Shown here one piece after another: positions 38,136 to 47,294 of a stretch of 64,000 nucleotides of DNA (position 1 is the first letter of the stretch; each line of letters opens with the position of its first letter). A program made the position numbers and the translations under genes. The notes beneath the pieces are model-generated. The model did no database searches. It was not told the origin of the DNA and saw nothing but the letters and a program-made list of their open reading frames with translations. Source of the DNA: Pseudomonas berkeleyensis (lineage in GTDB: Bacteria > Pseudomonadota > Gammaproteobacteria > Pseudomonadales > Pseudomonadaceae); contig NZ_CP059139.1 in NCBI RefSeq assembly GCF_014109765.1, positions 1,984,001 to 2,048,000 of the forward strand, written 5' to 3'.

Positions 38136-38840
38136 ATGAACTTGTCTAGACAAAACGAGCCGCTGTACCGCGAACTGGCCGCCGTGCTGCGCGAAGACGT
38201 GCAGCGCATGAACCCGGGTGACTACCTGCCCGGAGAGATGCAACTGGCCGCGCGCTTCTCGGTGAACCGTCACACCTTGCGCCGCGCGGTCGACGAACTG
38301 GTGCTCGAAGGTCGGCTGCTGCGCCGCCAGGGCAAGGGCACCCAAGTGCTGGCCAGGCCGCTGGTGTACCCGGTGGAGGCGGGCAGTGCCTTCAGTCAGT
38401 CGCTGTCGGCGCTCGGGCACCGCGTCGAGGCGCAGTTGCTCGAGCGCCTGCGCCGCAGCGGCAGCAACGAGGAGTGTCGCCATCTGCAATTGCCCGACGG
38501 CAGCGAGCTGGTCGAACTGGCCACCCTGCGCCTGCTCGACGGCCAGCCGCTGAGTCTGATCCGTCACCGTTTCTGCGCCAGTCTGGCACCGCTGCTGGCC
38601 GACTATCGGGGCGGTTCGCTGCGCCAGTACCTGGCTGAGCGCGACCTGCCGCTGGCGCGCACTTTCAGCCTGATCGGTGCACGCCTGCCCAGCCGCGAGG
38701 AGGCTGCGCACCTGCTGATGCCGCGTCATGCGCCGCTGCTCAGTGTGCTCACGCTGTCCCGTGATCCCGCCGGTCGTGCCGTGGAGCTGGCGCAATCCAG
38801 CAGCCGCGCTGACCGCTTCCAGTACCAGGTCGCGACCTGA
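38136..38840 (+). CDS. phnF: GntR-family regulator PhnF
   Basis: Transcriptional regulator usually encoded within phosphonate operons. 234 aa: N-terminal winged helix (PLYRELAAVLREDVQRMNPG, DYLPGEMQLAARFSVNRHTL, RRAVDELVLEGRLLRRQGKG) and a C-terminal UTRA ligand domain. The frame is open far upstream inside phnE, but only from this ATG is the protein GntR-like. Its stop overlaps a possible phnG start (TGATGG). Confidence 0.92.
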   Translation: MNLSRQNEPLYRELAAVLREDVQRMNPGDYLPGEMQLAARFSVNRHTLRRAVDELVLEGRLLRRQGKGTQVLARPLVYPVEAGSAFSQSLSALGHRVEAQLLERLRRSGSNEECRHLQLPDGSELVELATLRLLDGQPLSLIRHRFCASLAPLLADYRGGSLRQYLAERDLPLARTFSLIGARLPSREEAAHLLMPRHAPLLSVLTLSRDPAGRAVELAQSSSRADRFQYQVAT

Positions 38841-38851
38841 TGGAGACCCGC

Positions 38852-39301
38852 ATGAACCACCAAGACCCGAATACCACCGCGCGTCAGCGCTGGATGGGCG
38901 TGCTGGCGCGCGCCGGCCAGGCGCTGGATGCCCACGAAGCGGCTTTGAAAGACAGCGCCTACCAGCTGATCCGCGCCCCCGAAGTGGGCATGACCCTGGT
39001 GCGCGGACGCATGGGCGGCACCGGCAGCGCCTTCAACCTTGGCGAGATGAGCGTGACCCGCTGCGTGGTACGCCTGGCCGATGGCCGTACCGGCTACAGC
39101 TACCTGGCCGGTCGCGACAAGCGCCGCGCCGAACTGGCGGCGCTGGCCGATGCCCACCTGCAGGGCAGCGACCAGGCGCGCTGGCTCAGCGACCTGATCG
39201 AACCCCTGGCCCGCCAGCAGCGCGAGCAGCGCCTGGCTCGGGCTGCCCAAACCGCCACCACCCAGGTGGAATTCTTCACCCTGGTCAGAGGAGAGGACTG
39301 A
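38852..39301 (+). CDS. phnG: C-P lyase core subunit PhnG
   Basis: Subunit of the PhnGHIJ carbon-phosphorus lyase core complex. 149 aa: RQRWMGVLARAGQALDAHEA, IRAPEVGMTLVRGRMGGTGS, FNLGEMSVTRCVVRLADGRT, GYSYLAGRDKRRAELAALAD are PhnG hallmarks. GGAG lies 6 nt before the ATG chosen; an ATG 12 nt upstream overlaps the phnF stop and is an alternative. Its own stop overlaps phnH (TGATG). Confidence 0.95.
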   Translation: MNHQDPNTTARQRWMGVLARAGQALDAHEAALKDSAYQLIRAPEVGMTLVRGRMGGTGSAFNLGEMSVTRCVVRLADGRTGYSYLAGRDKRRAELAALADAHLQGSDQARWLSDLIEPLARQQREQRLARAAQTATTQVEFFTLVRGED

Positions 39302-39912
39302 TGACTACGCCGCACAGCTCGCACTGGCTGCAACCGGCTTTCGACGACCCGGTGCTGGACGCCCAGGTCAGCTTCCGCGCGGCCCTCGCTGCCCTGGCCG
39401 AGCCGGGTCTGCCGCGTGCGATGGATCGCGCCCATGCATTGGGTGAACTGGCACCGGCCACCTATGGCCTGTGCCTGGCCTTCCTCGACAGCGATACGCC
39501 GTTGTGGCTGGCGCCGCGCTTCGACACGCCGCTGATCCGCGCCAACCTGGCGTTCCATTGCGGCTGCCCGATCGTCGCCGAGCGCGAGATTGCCCTGTTC
39601 GCCCTGCTCGACGAGCGTGAGTTGGATGATCTGTCGGACTTCGACAACGGCAGCGAACGCTACCCGGATCAGTCGTGCACGCTGCTGATTCAACTGGCTG
39701 ATCTGCACGCCGGTGTCCCTCTGCGCTGGCGCGGGCCGGGCATCAAGGACGTGCGCAGCGTCAGCCTGCCATTGACCGCGACGTTCTGGCAGCAGCGCCA
39801 GGCACGCAGCGCCTTTCCCCGTGGCCTGGATTGCTTCTTCGCTGCGGGCGACGAAGTCATCGGCCTGCCGCGCAGCACCCGGGTGCTGATCGAAACCGAG
39901 GAGGCTGCCTGA
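39301..39912 (+). CDS. phnH: C-P lyase core subunit PhnH
   Basis: Scaffold subunit of the C-P lyase core. 203 aa: LQPAFDDPVLDAQVSFRAAL, LPRAMDRAHALGELAPATYGLCLAFLDSDTPLW family pattern, LHAGVPLRWRGPGIKDVRSV, FPRGLDCFFAAGDEVIGLPR, STRV. It overlaps phnG and phnI by one base each, so translation is coupled. Confidence 0.95.
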   Translation: MTTPHSSHWLQPAFDDPVLDAQVSFRAALAALAEPGLPRAMDRAHALGELAPATYGLCLAFLDSDTPLWLAPRFDTPLIRANLAFHCGCPIVAEREIALFALLDERELDDLSDFDNGSERYPDQSCTLLIQLADLHAGVPLRWRGPGIKDVRSVSLPLTATFWQQRQARSAFPRGLDCFFAAGDEVIGLPRSTRVLIETEEAA

Positions 39913-40988
39913 TGTATGTCGCCGTCAAGGGTGGCGAGCGCGCCATCGACAACGCCCATCAACTGCTGGCCAACCGTCGTCGTGGCGATACCACCATCGC
40001 CGAACTGGACGTGCAGCAGGTGCGTCAGCAACTGTCACTGGCGGTGGCCCGCGTCATGAGCGAGGGCTCGTTGTACGACGAGGAACTGGCTGCGCTGGCC
40101 ATCAAGCAGGCGGCGGGTGACCTGATGGAAGCGATCTTCCTGCTGCGCGCCTACCGCACCACGTTGCCGCGTTTCGGGGACAGCGAGCCGCTGGACACCA
40201 CCCGGATGCAGCTCGACCGACGCATCTCCGCCACCTTCAAGGACTTGCCTGGGGGCCAGTTGCTCGGGCCGACCTTCGATTACACCCACCGCCTGCTGGA
40301 CTTCGCCTTGCTGGCCGAGGGCGAGCATCCGGCGCCGCAAAGCACGCTCACCGATGAGCCCAAGCCCTGTCCTCGGGTGCTGGATTTTCTCGCCGAGGAA
40401 GGACTGATGGCCCGCGAGCAGGACGACGGCGCGCCGGTGCCGGACATCACCCGCGAGCCGCTGGCGTTCCCCGCCAAGCGTGCCGAGCGCCTGCAGGCAC
40501 TGGCCCGTGGTGACGAGGGCTTTCTGCTGGCGCTCGGCTATTCCACCCAGCGTGGTTACGGGCGCAACCACCCGTTTGCCGGGGAAATCCGCATCGGCGC
40601 CGTGGAGGTGTGGATGACGCCCGCCGAACTGGGTTTCGCCGTGCCGTTGGGCGACATCGAAATCACCGAATGCGAGATGGTCAACCAGTTCGTCGGTGAA
40701 AGCGCCGAGCAGGCGCAGTTCACCCGCGGCTACGGCCTGGCCTTCGGTTACGCCGAGCGCAAGGCCATGGGCATGGCGCTGGTCGACCGCGCGCTGCGTG
40801 CCGGCGAGTACGGCGAAGAAGTGCAGGGCCCGGCGCAGGAGGAGGAGTTCGTGCTGATGCACTGCGACAACGTCGAGGCGGCGGGCTTCGTCTCGCACCT
40901 CAAATTGCCGCACTACGTCGACTTCCAGGCCGAACTGGAACTGATCCGCAAGCTGCGTCGCCAGGCGCCGGCAGAGGAGAACCGCTGA
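39912..40988 (+). CDS. phnI: C-P lyase core subunit PhnI
   Basis: PhnI converts ATP plus methylphosphonate to the ribose-1-phosphonate triphosphate together with G, H and L. 358 aa: MYVAVKGGERAIDNAHQLLA, DVQQVRQQLSLAVARVMSEG, SLYDEELAALAIKQAAGDLM, GYSTQRGYGRNHPFAGEIRI. A long upstream frame inside phnH is a shadow. Confidence 0.95.
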   Translation: MYVAVKGGERAIDNAHQLLANRRRGDTTIAELDVQQVRQQLSLAVARVMSEGSLYDEELAALAIKQAAGDLMEAIFLLRAYRTTLPRFGDSEPLDTTRMQLDRRISATFKDLPGGQLLGPTFDYTHRLLDFALLAEGEHPAPQSTLTDEPKPCPRVLDFLAEEGLMAREQDDGAPVPDITREPLAFPAKRAERLQALARGDEGFLLALGYSTQRGYGRNHPFAGEIRIGAVEVWMTPAELGFAVPLGDIEITECEMVNQFVGESAEQAQFTRGYGLAFGYAERKAMGMALVDRALRAGEYGEEVQGPAQEEEFVLMHCDNVEAAGFVSHLKLPHYVDFQAELELIRKLRRQAPAEENR

Positions 40989-41857
40989 TGAACGCTTCCA
41001 TTGCAAGCGGCGCCCGCGAGGCGTCGGCCTACAACTTCGCCTACCTGGACGAGCAGACCAAGCGCATGATCCGCCGTGGTCTGCTCAAGGCCGTGGCGAT
41101 CCCCGGCTATCAGGTGCCTTTCGGTGGCCGCGAGATGCCGCTGCCTTATGGTTGGGGCACCGGCGGCATGCAAGTTACCGCCGCCATCCTGGGCCGTGAT
41201 GATGTGCTCAAGGTGATCGATCAGGGCGCCGACGACACCACCAATGCGGTGTCCATCCGCCGCTTTTTCGCCCGCACTGCCGGCGTCGCCACCACCGAAC
41301 GTACTCGTGATGCCAGCGTGATCCAGACCCGCCACCGCATTCCGGAAACGCCGCTGGTGGCCGGGCAGATCATGGTCTATCAGGTGCCGATTCCTGAGCC
41401 GCTGCGTTTCATCGAACCGTCCGAGAGCGAGACGCGCACCATGCATGCGCTGGAAGACTACGGCGTGATGCACGTGAAACTGTACGAGGACATCGCCACC
41501 TTCGGCCATATCGCCACCGCCTATGCCTACCCGGTGACGGTGGACGAGCGCTACGTGATGGATCCGTCGCCGATTCCCAAGTTCGACAACCCCAAGCTGG
41601 ATATGAGCCCGGCGCTGATGCTGTTCGGCGCCGGCCGCGAGAAGCGCCTGTACGCGGTACCGCCCTTTACTCAGGTGGTCAGTCTGGACTTCGAAGATCA
41701 CCCCTTCGCCGTGCAGCAGTGGGACGAATGCTGCGCGTTCTGTGGCAGCACCGAGTCCTTCCTCGATGAGCTGATCGTCGACGACGCTGGCAGCAAGCGC
41801 TACGTCTGCTCCGACACCGACTACTGCCGTCAGCGCACCGAGGAGAACCTGCAATGA
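40988..41857 (+). CDS. phnJ: C-P lyase PhnJ (radical SAM)
   Basis: Catalytic subunit that cleaves the C-P bond of 5-phosphoribosyl 1-phosphonate. 289 aa. The cysteine set C249-x2-C252-x21-C274-x5-C280 exactly matches the CX2CX21CX5C pattern known for PhnJ, which carries the iron-sulfur cluster and the thiyl-forming cysteine. Also present: MIRRGLLKAVAIPGYQVPFG, GREMPLPYGWGTGGMQVTAA, TRHRIPETPLVAGQIMVYQV. One-base overlap with phnI, 4-nt overlap with phnK. Confidence 0.97.
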   Translation: MNASIASGAREASAYNFAYLDEQTKRMIRRGLLKAVAIPGYQVPFGGREMPLPYGWGTGGMQVTAAILGRDDVLKVIDQGADDTTNAVSIRRFFARTAGVATTERTRDASVIQTRHRIPETPLVAGQIMVYQVPIPEPLRFIEPSESETRTMHALEDYGVMHVKLYEDIATFGHIATAYAYPVTVDERYVMDPSPIPKFDNPKLDMSPALMLFGAGREKRLYAVPPFTQVVSLDFEDHPFAVQQWDECCAFCGSTESFLDELIVDDAGSKRYVCSDTDYCRQRTEENLQ

Positions 41858-42663
41858 GCGCCGCCGAACGTCTGCAACCTGCCGTGGCAGCGACCGAGCC
41901 GCTGTTCTCGGCGCGTGACCTGACCCGATTGTACGGCCCGGACAAGGGCTGCCAGGGCGTGAGCTTCGACCTTTATCCCGGTGAGGTGTTGGGTATCGTC
42001 GGTGAGTCCGGGTCAGGCAAGTCCACCTTGCTCAGCATGCTTTCCGGGCGCTGCCCGCCGGATCGCGGCATGGTGCGTTATCGCGGCCGCGACGATCAGT
42101 GGCTCGACCTGTACAGCGCCAGTGAGGCCGAGCGGCGCACGCTGTTGCGTACCGAATGGGGCTTCGTCGAGCAGAACCCGCGTGACGGCCTGCGCATGGC
42201 GGTGTCGGCCGGCGCCAACATCGGCGAGCGGCTGATGGCCCAGGGCGTGCGCCACTACGGTGAGCTGCGCGCCGCCGGGCTCGACTGGCTGAGCCAGGTG
42301 GAGATCGACCCGGCACGTATCGACGACCTGCCGCGTACCTTCTCCGGCGGCATGCAGCAACGCCTGCAGATCGCCCGCAACCTGGTGTCCGCGCCACGCC
42401 TGGTGTTCATGGACGAGCCGACCGGAGGGCTGGACGTGTCGGTGCAGGCGCGCCTGCTCGACCTGCTTCGTGGCCTGGTGCGTGAGCTGGATCTGGCGGT
42501 GGTGATCGTCACCCACGACCTGGCGGTGGCGCGCCTGCTGGCCGATCGGCTGATGGTGATGCGCCGTTCGAAGGTGGTGGAGGCGGGGCTGACCGATCAG
42601 ATTCTCGACGATCCGCAGCATGCGTATTCGCAGCTGTTGGTTTCGTCGGTGCTGCAGCCATGA
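41854..42663 (+). CDS. phnK: C-P lyase ATPase subunit PhnK
   Basis: ABC-type ATPase that binds the PhnJ face of the C-P lyase core; not a transporter. 269 aa: Walker [30 protein letters not shown] with the Q-loop and PhnK-specific part, signature FSGGMQQRLQIARNLV, Walker B LVFMDEPTGGLDVSVQ, switch His in VVIVTHDLAVARLLAD. A ~180-bp gap with REP-like palindromes separates it from phnL, although the other downstream genes overlap. Confidence 0.95.
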   Translation: MSAAERLQPAVAATEPLFSARDLTRLYGPDKGCQGVSFDLYPGEVLGIVGESGSGKSTLLSMLSGRCPPDRGMVRYRGRDDQWLDLYSASEAERRTLLRTEWGFVEQNPRDGLRMAVSAGANIGERLMAQGVRHYGELRAAGLDWLSQVEIDPARIDDLPRTFSGGMQQRLQIARNLVSAPRLVFMDEPTGGLDVSVQARLLDLLRGLVRELDLAVVIVTHDLAVARLLADRLMVMRRSKVVEAGLTDQILDDPQHAYSQLLVSSVLQP

Positions 42664-42697
42664 CCGAGAACTGCCCGCTTGCGCATGACGCGGGATG

Positions 42698-42825
42698 TAG
42701 GGCGGGTGTAACCCGCCACGGCAATGGCGGGTTACACCCGCCCTACGGCCTGCAACCGTCAACCCGTAGCCCGGATGAAATCCGGGAAGCCCGTGCCCGC
42801 CACCCCCGGATTGCATCCGGGCTAC
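42698..42825. repeat. Two REP-like palindromes between phnK and phnL
   Basis: GTAGGGCGGGTGTAACCCGCC / GGCGGGTTACACCCGCCCTAC (42698-42746), then GTAGCCCGGATG...CATCCGGGCTAC (42766-42825). Both are near-perfect and could form strong hairpins in the operon mRNA. They are of the same types as repeats near 21855 and 23051. Confidence 0.85.
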
Positions 42826-42844
42826 GACAGCAATCGAGGTGTAT

Positions 42845-43561
42845 ATGAACAACCTGATCGAGGTCAGCAGCCTCAGCAAGACCTTCACCCTGCACCAACA
42901 GAACGGCGTCGTCCTGCAGGTGCTGCGTGATCTGAACTTCAGTGTGCGCGGCGGCGAGTGCCTGGTGCTGCACGGCCAGTCCGGCGCCGGCAAGTCGACC
43001 CTGCTGCGCACCTTGTACGGCAACTACCTGGCCGCCAGCGGCAGCATCCGCATCCGTCATCAGGGCACTCCGGTGGAGCTGGTCGGCGCCGAGCCGCGCC
43101 AGGTGTTGGAGGTGCGGCGGCAGAGCCTGGGTTACGTCAGCCAGTTCCTGCGGGTGATCCCGCGCGTCTCGACCCTGGACGTGGTGATGGAGCCGGCGCT
43201 GTCACGCGGCTGGACGCGTAGCGACGCCGAGGCGCGGGCCAAGGCATTGCTGGCGCGGCTGAACATCCCCGAGGCGCTCTGGCAACTGGCGCCGGGTACC
43301 TTCTCCGGCGGCGAGCAACAGCGCGTCAATATCGCCCGCGGCTTCATGGTCGAGTGGCCGGTGCTGTTGCTGGATGAGCCCACTGCCTCGCTGGACGACG
43401 CCAACCGCCAGGTGGTGCTGGCGCTGATCAACGAAGCCAAGGCCGCAGGCAGCGCGCTGATCGGCATCTTCCATGATCGCACCGCCCGCGAGGCGGTGGC
43501 CGACCGTTACCTCGACATGAGCGCCGAGGCGGCGCAAGCGGAGTACGTCTATGTCGTCTGA
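42845..43561 (+). CDS. phnL: C-P lyase ATPase subunit PhnL
   Basis: ABC-type ATPase needed with PhnGHI for triphosphate formation. 238 aa: Walker A GQSGAGKST, SLGYVSQFLRVIPRVSTLDV (typical PhnL), signature FSGGEQQRVNIARGFM, Walker B VLLLDEPTASLDDANR, and HD in GIFHDRTAREAVADRYLDM. GAGG lies 5 nt before the ATG; a GTG two codons upstream is possible. The 3' end overlaps phnM by 11 nt. Confidence 0.95.
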   Translation: MNNLIEVSSLSKTFTLHQQNGVVLQVLRDLNFSVRGGECLVLHGQSGAGKSTLLRTLYGNYLAASGSIRIRHQGTPVELVGAEPRQVLEVRRQSLGYVSQFLRVIPRVSTLDVVMEPALSRGWTRSDAEARAKALLARLNIPEALWQLAPGTFSGGEQQRVNIARGFMVEWPVLLLDEPTASLDDANRQVVLALINEAKAAGSALIGIFHDRTAREAVADRYLDMSAEAAQAEYVYVV

Positions 43562-44696
43562 ACAGATTCTCAGCAATGCCCGCATCGTCACCGCCGAGCG
43601 CGAGTTTCTCGGGGCGGTGCTGCTGCGTGACGGCCTGATCGCCGCGGTGGACGAGGGCGCCAGTCACCTGCCGCAGGCCCAGAATCTGGGTGGCGATTAC
43701 CTGCTGCCGGGGTTGGTGGAGCTGCACACCGACAACCTGGAGAAGCATATGAGCCCCAGGCCGGGAGTCGATTGGCCTTCAGCCTCGGCGGTGCTGACCC
43801 ACGATGCGCAGATCGTCGCCGCCGGCATCACCACGGTATTCGATGCGCTGTCCATCGGCGATATCAACCCGCGCGGCCGGCGCATGCAGCAACTGCCGGC
43901 GATGATCGAAGCCATCGCCGCCAGCGAGGCCGCCGGGCAGACCCGCGCCGAGCATCGCCTGCACCTGCGCTGCGAGCTGTGCCATCCCGATGCCCTCACC
44001 ATTTATCGCGACCTAGTGGAGCACCCGCTGGTATCGCTGGTGTCGGTGATGGATCACTCGCCCGGCCAGCGCCAGTTCGCCAAGGTGGAGAAGTACCGCG
44101 AGTACTACACGGGCAAATACCACCTCAGCCCGGCGGAGATGGAGGATTTCATTCAGGAACAGATCGCCAACTCACAGCACTACAGCGACCGCCAGCGTCG
44201 CGCCATCGTCGAGGACTGTCATGCCCGTGGTATCTCGGTGGCCAGCCATGACGACGCGACCTTGGCGCATGTGCAGGAGTCGGCCGGCTTCGGCATGGCT
44301 ATCGCTGAGTTTCCCACCACCCTGGAGGCCGCCAAGGCCAGCCACGCACATGGTCTGAGCGTGCTGATGGGCGCACCGAACGTGGTGCGTGGCGGTTCGC
44401 ATTCGGGCAATATCGCCGCCGCCGAACTGGCGCGCCACGGCGTGCTGGACATCCTCTCCAGCGACTACTACCCGGCGAGCCTGCTGCATGCGGCCTGGCT
44501 GCTCGCCGGGCAGGACAATGACTATGATTTACCAGCGGCCATCGCCACTGTCAGCCGCGCGCCGGCCAGGGCGGCCGGCATGGAGGATCGCGGCGAGATT
44601 CGCGTCGGGTTGCGGGCCGATCTGGTGCAGGCCAGGGCTCACGGCGAGCAGCCGGTGATCCAGCAGGTGTGGCGCCAAGCACGAAGGGTGTTCTGA
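43551..44696 (+). CDS. phnM: Alpha-D-ribose 1-methylphosphonate 5-triphosphate diphosphatase PhnM
   Basis: Metal-dependent amidohydrolase-fold enzyme that removes pyrophosphate from the ribose-phosphonate triphosphate. 381 aa: GGDYLLPGLVELHTDNLEKH with the metal ligands, RPGVDWPSASAVLTHDAQIV, ISVASHDDATLAHVQESAGF, GGSHSGNIAAAELARHGVLD, and the late Asp in ILSSDYYPASLLHAAW. It overlaps phnL by 11 nt and phnN by one base. Confidence 0.95.
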   Translation: MSSEQILSNARIVTAEREFLGAVLLRDGLIAAVDEGASHLPQAQNLGGDYLLPGLVELHTDNLEKHMSPRPGVDWPSASAVLTHDAQIVAAGITTVFDALSIGDINPRGRRMQQLPAMIEAIAASEAAGQTRAEHRLHLRCELCHPDALTIYRDLVEHPLVSLVSVMDHSPGQRQFAKVEKYREYYTGKYHLSPAEMEDFIQEQIANSQHYSDRQRRAIVEDCHARGISVASHDDATLAHVQESAGFGMAIAEFPTTLEAAKASHAHGLSVLMGAPNVVRGGSHSGNIAAAELARHGVLDILSSDYYPASLLHAAWLLAGQDNDYDLPAAIATVSRAPARAAGMEDRGEIRVGLRADLVQARAHGEQPVIQQVWRQARRVF

Positions 44697-45262
44697 TGCA
44701 GGGCAGGTTGATCTATCTGATGGGGCCTTCGGGCTCGGGCAAGGACAGCCTGTTGCAAGCCGCACGTGCGCCGTTGGAGGCGCACGGCTGCCGTTTCGCC
44801 CGACGGGTGATCACCCGCAGCGCCGAATCGGTGGGGGAGGATGCGTTGGGGATGACCCCGGCCGAGTTCGAGCGCCTGGAGAGCGAGGGCGGCTTCGCCC
44901 TGAGCTGGCGCGCCAATGGCCTGGCCTATGGCATCCCGCGTGAGATCGACGACTGGCTCGCCAATGGGCAGGACGTGCTGATCAATGGTTCGCGCGGCCA
45001 TCTCGAGGCTGCGCGTCAGCGCTATCCCGATCTGCTGGCGATTCTTCTGCAGGTCGATGAAGCGGTGCTGCGCCAGCGCCTGCTGGCCCGTGGCCGGGAG
45101 ACGCCGGAGCAGATCGAGCAGCGCCTGGCTCGCAGCCGTCGCTTGAGCGTAACCGTGCCGGCAGCCGAAACGAACCTCATCACCCTGGACAACTCCGGCC
45201 CGCTGCAACAGACCGTGAATCGTCTGCTGCACCTGCTCGACGAGACCCGCCGATGCGCCTGA
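44696..45262 (+). CDS. phnN: Ribose 1,5-bisphosphate phosphokinase PhnN
   Basis: Converts ribose 1,5-bisphosphate to PRPP, salvaging the sugar from phosphonate breakdown. 188 aa, guanylate-kinase-like P-loop NTPase: MGPSGSGKDSLLQAARAPL near the start, then FARRVITRSAE, EDALGMTPAEFERLESEGGF and ALSWRANGLAYGIPREIDDW. One-base overlap with phnM, 10-nt overlap with phnP. Confidence 0.94.
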   Translation: MQGRLIYLMGPSGSGKDSLLQAARAPLEAHGCRFARRVITRSAESVGEDALGMTPAEFERLESEGGFALSWRANGLAYGIPREIDDWLANGQDVLINGSRGHLEAARQRYPDLLAILLQVDEAVLRQRLLARGRETPEQIEQRLARSRRLSVTVPAAETNLITLDNSGPLQQTVNRLLHLLDETRRCA

Positions 45263-46002
45263 CCCTGCTTGGCACCGGCGATGCCCGCCAGGTGCCGGTC
45301 TATAACTGCAGCTGCCCGGCCTGCGATGCGGCGCGGGTCTACCCGTCGCGGCGCCGTGGCCCCTGTTGCGCGCTGATCGAGTGCGGCACGCAACGCTGGC
45401 TGATCGACAGCGGTCTGAGCGACCTCACCGAGCGTTTCCCGCCGCACAGCCTCAGCGGCATCCTGCAGACCCACTACCACGCCGACCATGCCCAAGGCTT
45501 GTTGCACCTGCGCTGGGGGCAGGGCCTGGTTATTCCGGTGCATGGTCCGGATGACCCGGAAGGCTTGGCCGATCTATACAAGCACCCTGGCATCCTCGAC
45601 TTCAGCCAGCCGTTCACTGCCTTCGAGCGCCGCCAACTGGGCGAACTGAACATCACCGCGCTGCCGTTGAATCATTCCAAGCCGACCTTCGGCTATTTGT
45701 TTGAAGGGCAGGGCAGGCGCATCGCCTACCTCACCGACACCATTGGCGTGCCCGAGGCCAGTTGCGTCGAACTGCAACGCGCGCCGCTGGAGTTGCTGGT
45801 GCTCGATTGCTCCAGCGCGCCGCAGGCGGTGGCACCGCGCAACCACAACGACCTGACTCGCGCGCTGCAAATCATCGAGCGCCTGCAACCGGCGCAAGCT
45901 GTGCTGACCCATATCGGCCACCGTTTCGATGCCTGGCTGCTGGAACATCCCGAAGCGTTGCCATCTGGCGTGAGCCTGGCCAGCGACGGCCTTGTGCTTT
46001 GA
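45253..46002 (+). CDS. phnP: Phosphoribosyl cyclic phosphate phosphodiesterase PhnP
   Basis: Opens 5-phosphoribosyl 1,2-cyclic phosphate, the product of PhnJ, to ribose 1,5-bisphosphate. 249 aa metallo-beta-lactamase fold: MRLTLLGTGDARQVPVYNCS, structural-zinc cysteines in CSCPACDAARV, metal motif HYHADH at 74-79, LNHSKPTFGYLFEGQGRRIA, and a late His in LTHIGHRFDAWLLEH. Last gene of the cluster; phnO is absent. Confidence 0.95.
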   Translation: MRLTLLGTGDARQVPVYNCSCPACDAARVYPSRRRGPCCALIECGTQRWLIDSGLSDLTERFPPHSLSGILQTHYHADHAQGLLHLRWGQGLVIPVHGPDDPEGLADLYKHPGILDFSQPFTAFERRQLGELNITALPLNHSKPTFGYLFEGQGRRIAYLTDTIGVPEASCVELQRAPLELLVLDCSSAPQAVAPRNHNDLTRALQIIERLQPAQAVLTHIGHRFDAWLLEHPEALPSGVSLASDGLVL

Positions 46003-46085
46003 ACTGCGTGTAACCAAAGATTTCCGATTCGTGTCGCTTTGCCGTTACAGTGCAAAGCCTTCTGACTTTTTGCCGTAAGAAAAGC

Positions 46086-47294
46086 ATGAATGCTCGCCGC
46101 ATTACCCTGTTGCTGTGCACGGCCGAAACCCTGGGTATGGCCGGTTTCGCCCTGTTCGCCGCGCTGCTGCCGCAGTTCCAGGCGCTCTGGGGGCTGAGCA
46201 ATACCGAAGCCGGCTGGATCGGTGGCGGTTTCTTTCTGGGCTATATGCTGGCCGTGCCGGTTCTCACAGGCCTGACCGACCGTCATGATGCCCGGCTGAT
46301 TTACCTGTGGGCCATGTTGCTGACGGCTGTGGCCAGCGCCGGTTTCGTCTTCGCTGACGGCTTCTGGTCGGCGCTCCTCTGGCGCGTGCTCGCCGGCATC
46401 GGCCTGGCGGGCACCTACATGCCGGGGCTCAAGGCCCTGTCCGAGCGCATCGACGGTGCTTCGCAGTCGCGGGCAATCGCCTTCTATACCGCCAGTTTTG
46501 GCCTGGGCACGGCGCTGTCCTTCACCTTGTCTGGTGAGCTGGCCAAGCTCGGCGGCTGGCAACTGCCGGCATTGCTCAGCGGTGCTTGCGCGCTGCTGGC
46601 CTGGGCGCTGGTGTATTGGGGCCTTGCGCCAAAACCGGTGGTCGCCCACGCGCCGCGCAATCTGCTGGATCTGGCACCGCTGAAAAGCCGTGCAGTGCTG
46701 GCGTACTGCCTGGCCTACGCGATGCACAACCTGGAACTGTTCGCCCTGCGTGCCTGGCTGGTGGCCTTCGTGGTGTTCTCCGGGCATCTGCAAGGCATCG
46801 ATCCCTGGTTGTCCGGCACCTGGGTGGCGATGCTGGCGACCCTGATCGGCATGCCGTCGAGCATTCTGGGCAATGAGCTGGCGCTGCGCTTTGGGCGCCA
46901 GCGCTGGTTGATCGGCGTGATGCTCAGCTCTGCGGTACTGGCTGCCGTGGTCGGCCTGGGCGCGGCGCTGCCGTTCTGGGTGATGCTGGTGCTGATCCTG
47001 ATCTACGCGGTGACCGTGACTGCCGACTCCGCGTCGCTGACCGCCGGGCTGGTCAGCGTGGCCCCGGCCAGCCATCGTGGCGCGGCGATGGCGTTGTACT
47101 CCTGCACTGGTTTTACCGGTGCCTTTCTCGGCCCGTTGCTGTTCGGCATGACCCTCGACATGCTGGGCGATCAGCAGTTGCTCGGCTGGTGGGCGGCGTT
47201 CGCCTTGATGGGCCTGCTACTGACCTTGGGTCCGCTTGCCTTGTGGTGGGCGGGCAAGGCCCGTTCTGGCTTGGGGTGCGCTCAAGCCCAGTGA
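46086..47294 (+). CDS. MFS transporter, substrate unknown
   Basis: Inner-membrane major facilitator, 402 aa, twelve hydrophobic helices by eye. The first-loop signature is present (FFLGYMLAVPVLTGLTDRHDARLIYL) and the second half starts near LKSRAVLAYCLAYAMHNLEL. Resembles the CynX/NimT-like or drug-exporter group, but nothing fixes the substrate. It starts 84 nt after phnP in the same direction, so it might be a distal member of that unit; equally it may be independent. Start at the ATG followed by NARRITLLLC; a longer frame lacks support. Confidence 0.85.
   Translation: MNARRITLLLCTAETLGMAGFALFAALLPQFQALWGLSNTEAGWIGGGFFLGYMLAVPVLTGLTDRHDARLIYLWAMLLTAVASAGFVFADGFWSALLWRVLAGIGLAGTYMPGLKALSERIDGASQSRAIAFYTASFGLGTALSFTLSGELAKLGGWQLPALLSGACALLAWALVYWGLAPKPVVAHAPRNLLDLAPLKSRAVLAYCLAYAMHNLELFALRAWLVAFVVFSGHLQGIDPWLSGTWVAMLATLIGMPSSILGNELALRFGRQRWLIGVMLSSAVLAAVVGLGAALPFWVMLVLILIYAVTVTADSASLTAGLVSVAPASHRGAAMALYSCTGFTGAFLGPLLFGMTLDMLGDQQLLGWWAAFALMGLLLTLGPLALWWAGKARSGLGCAQAQ

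Noticed and set aside
37620-38840. 406-residue protein combining part of phnE and phnF
   Set aside because: The upstream 170 codons are an out-of-frame reading of phnE; only from 38136 is the sequence GntR-like.
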